Of a stretch of DNA of 33,515 nucleotides, positions 31,625 to 33,515 are shown piece by piece; position 1 is the stretch's first letter; each line of letters opens with the position of its first letter. The DNA comes from Cylindrobasidium torrendii FP15055 ss-10 (Eukaryota; Basidiomycota; Agaricomycetes; Agaricales; Physalacriaceae): contig KN880688.1 of NCBI GenBank assembly GCA_000934385.1, forward strand, positions 1-33,515, given 5' to 3'. The translations under genes and the position numbers were made by a program. Under the pieces are notes generated by a model. That model did no database searches. It saw only the letters and a program-made list of their open reading frames with translations, and was not told the origin of the DNA.

Positions 31625-33515
31625 AGCTCCCTTTGTCTCCGTCTTTCTCTCTTCTCTCCGCGGGCGGTGGTGGATCGAGTCGTATTTAACTCCATTCGAT
31701 TTGTTGCATAGTATCTTCTCCCATGCTCCTACTATATTCATCATCCTATTTCGCTACCTTCCATGCCAGTATCGTCGATGCACACACACTATGCTTATAA
31801 TCCCCGTATATACCCACACATCTCTACCCGTTTAATATTCATATTCAGAGCAGATTTTGCCGTATCTTTGGGGGAAAGAAAAGAATTCCCCGTCTGTCAT
31901 GATGTTGCGCTATGTATGTCGCTCGCTACTCTTTCTGAAATGACAGAGGGACAAGTCTATTTACATAATCATGGAGCCGCGCCCAATGCTGGTGGCCGAC
32001 TCCGTTGCCTAGCCCACTGCATGGCACCGGCGTCCATCTCATGCTTAACCTTGCTTAGCTCCCCGGTATTTCAAGGGGGTGTGGGTCTCCGAATTGACGG
32101 CGAAAAGAGTCCCCTTCTATGTCTTCACTAGCACACATCCAGTCGCCATTGATTACCGGCTACTTAACACTGTGAGCACGTGTTGTGCTTCCATTGTAGT
32201 AAACATGTGACTCTGATCCATTTGGAAAGAAGTAATGTCCTTTTGCAGAACTGGCGGCTTGCGGCTTTGTCCTCCGACTCCATAGTCGATGCGGCGCAGT
32301 CACTCAATGAGGGGCCTGACAAAGGTGGGATGGCTTCGCTGGTGTTACCAAGCCACTGGCACCTCCGAAGAGAAGACGGAGGTGCGAGGGACTCACTATC
32401 TATGCCAGCCGTTTGATAGTAGTGGCACCCTACTTTTACTGTACAGAAAGACCCCCTGGCACAGGGATTCTTGCGAAGGTTCACGCCATCTCGTGCGGGC
32501 TATTCTGATTATTTTTATCACCAAGATTGAGCAACAGAAAGGTTTGAATTCGTTATTGGTTCAAATTACAGAGGTCATAACCGTTAGTTGTAGAAACGAC
32601 ATGAGTCTTATGATCAGCCTACATTGTGCATGTCACAATTATGTAGAGTTCTACCGTGCGTAGATGCCAGGACTACTATGTATAACATACAATTCTCAGC
32701 CAATGCAAATAAGTAACGAACATAGCGTATAGCATTCGATTTAGATGCATACGGGCGGAACATAGAGACGGGTAGTGCTTTATGTTGACCCACAGACCCA
32801 TACGATACGAGCTGCGAATAGTGGGGATGCATCTGAACTTGATCTTAACTTTAACCATCGAGCACAGTGGCGCCGGCTTGGAATTTGACCATACTCTGAC
32901 CACACGCTTCCACGTCTACTTCGATTTTCACCACTGAATTTTCAAGTTCTCATTTCTACGCGGCTCCAGCTGCCATAAGAGCGTGCTTCGAGAAGGCGAA
33001 GTCGAGCTATTGATCACTACGGGCCAATGTTGCAGAAGAATATGGGACGCTACCTGACGCCAGGGACGTCCGGCCGGTGGACGATTCCCCAGCCGCTTGG
33101 GGACAAGAAAGTTGCTTTCGCCATTTTGCTCTGACGCGCATCTACTGAACCACCAGCCAATGATTTTCCGTACAGTCCGAGTCGCACTGTACTGCATCAG
33201 ACTTCCTTGCGTAAAATTGCTTAGCATCGACTCTAATTACTACCAAGCCAGCAAGCACACAGGCTGTCCGCGAAGACTACGAGTTTATGACCTGGAGTAG
33301 TCGACCGAGCTCTTCCGACAGTGCCTTCGCACTAACTCGATCTAATGCAATTGACGAGCAGCTTGGCGCAAAGCTCTAGGCGGCAGTTCTACTGAACCAG
33401 CCTTATTGCTGTTTGCAAAATAGTTGGCGAGATCGGAGCGCGATCAAAAAATCGTGATTTCGAGCTCGATCTTCCGCGAGCGATAGCGCTGCGAGTTTTG
33501 AGGCGCCGGAGGAAA
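31625..33515. other. Terminal spacer, 1.9 kb, no gene seen
   Basis: Open frames up to 124 codons (31763-32131, 32289-32663) overlap others and show no motifs. The last 100 bp are rich in short palindromes (CGATCAAAAAATCG, GAGCTC, AGCGCT), ending at the window edge. Confidence 0.55.

Overview
This window is nuclear DNA from a filamentous basidiomycete, most likely a mushroom-forming Agaricomycete. The evidence is many 45-60 nt introns with GT(A/G)NG donors and C/TAG acceptors, tightly packed genes on both strands, and protein families typical of fungi (a Ppo oxygenase, a fungal C-5 sterol desaturase, low-molecular-weight thioredoxin reductase). I saw no bacterial features, CRISPR array, rRNA or convincing tRNA. 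All splice junctions were built by hand from reading frame and splice consensus. For each recognised gene the summed coding length is a multiple of three.

Layout. 1-2857 (+): 3' two thirds of a psi-producing oxygenase (Ppo, linoleate dioxygenase), with a 319-bp terminal-inverted-repeat element inserted at a TA inside one exon (27-349). 3050-4200 (-): NUBPL/Ind1, a mitochondrial Fe-S protein for complex I assembly. 4260-4742 (+): mitochondrial ribosomal protein bL33m, divergent from NUBPL across 59 bp. 4743-10466 is mostly gene-poor, with two small Ser-rich orphan ORFs (7018-7527 and 8926-9339), each behind a clear TATA box. 10467-10822 (+): Coa6, a twin-cysteine cytochrome oxidase assembly factor. 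11118-11966 (+): a third orphan. 13683-14701 (-): ERG3 C-5 sterol desaturase. 15297-16659 (-): a Tlg1/syntaxin-6 Qc-SNARE, divergent from 16908-18027 (+), mitochondrial ribosomal protein uL16m. 18395-18790 holds a possible decayed relic. 19863-20369 (+): roadblock/LC7 dynein light chain. 20718-21427 (+): a small secreted protein. 21428-25516 has no recognisable gene. 25517-26598 (-): thioredoxin reductase. 29439-31624 (+): an aldo/keto reductase with an unusual N-terminal helical extension. The last 1.9 kb shows no gene.

Common threads. Four of the recognised genes (NUBPL, bL33m, Coa6, uL16m) act in mitochondrial translation or respiratory-chain assembly. Otherwise this is an ordinary housekeeping neighbourhood separated by long, apparently non-coding spacers. 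I found no new defence or biosynthetic system. The most striking item is the foldback element in the Ppo gene. Its insertion creates a consensus GTAAG donor at the host/element junction, and an AG inside its right end restores the reading frame, so the element may be removed as an intron (transposon intronisation). Secondary items are a Gln-to-His change at the zero layer of the Tlg1-like SNARE, loss of the P450 cysteine in Ppo, and the aldo/keto reductase fusion whose catalytic His sits in a 15-nt microexon.
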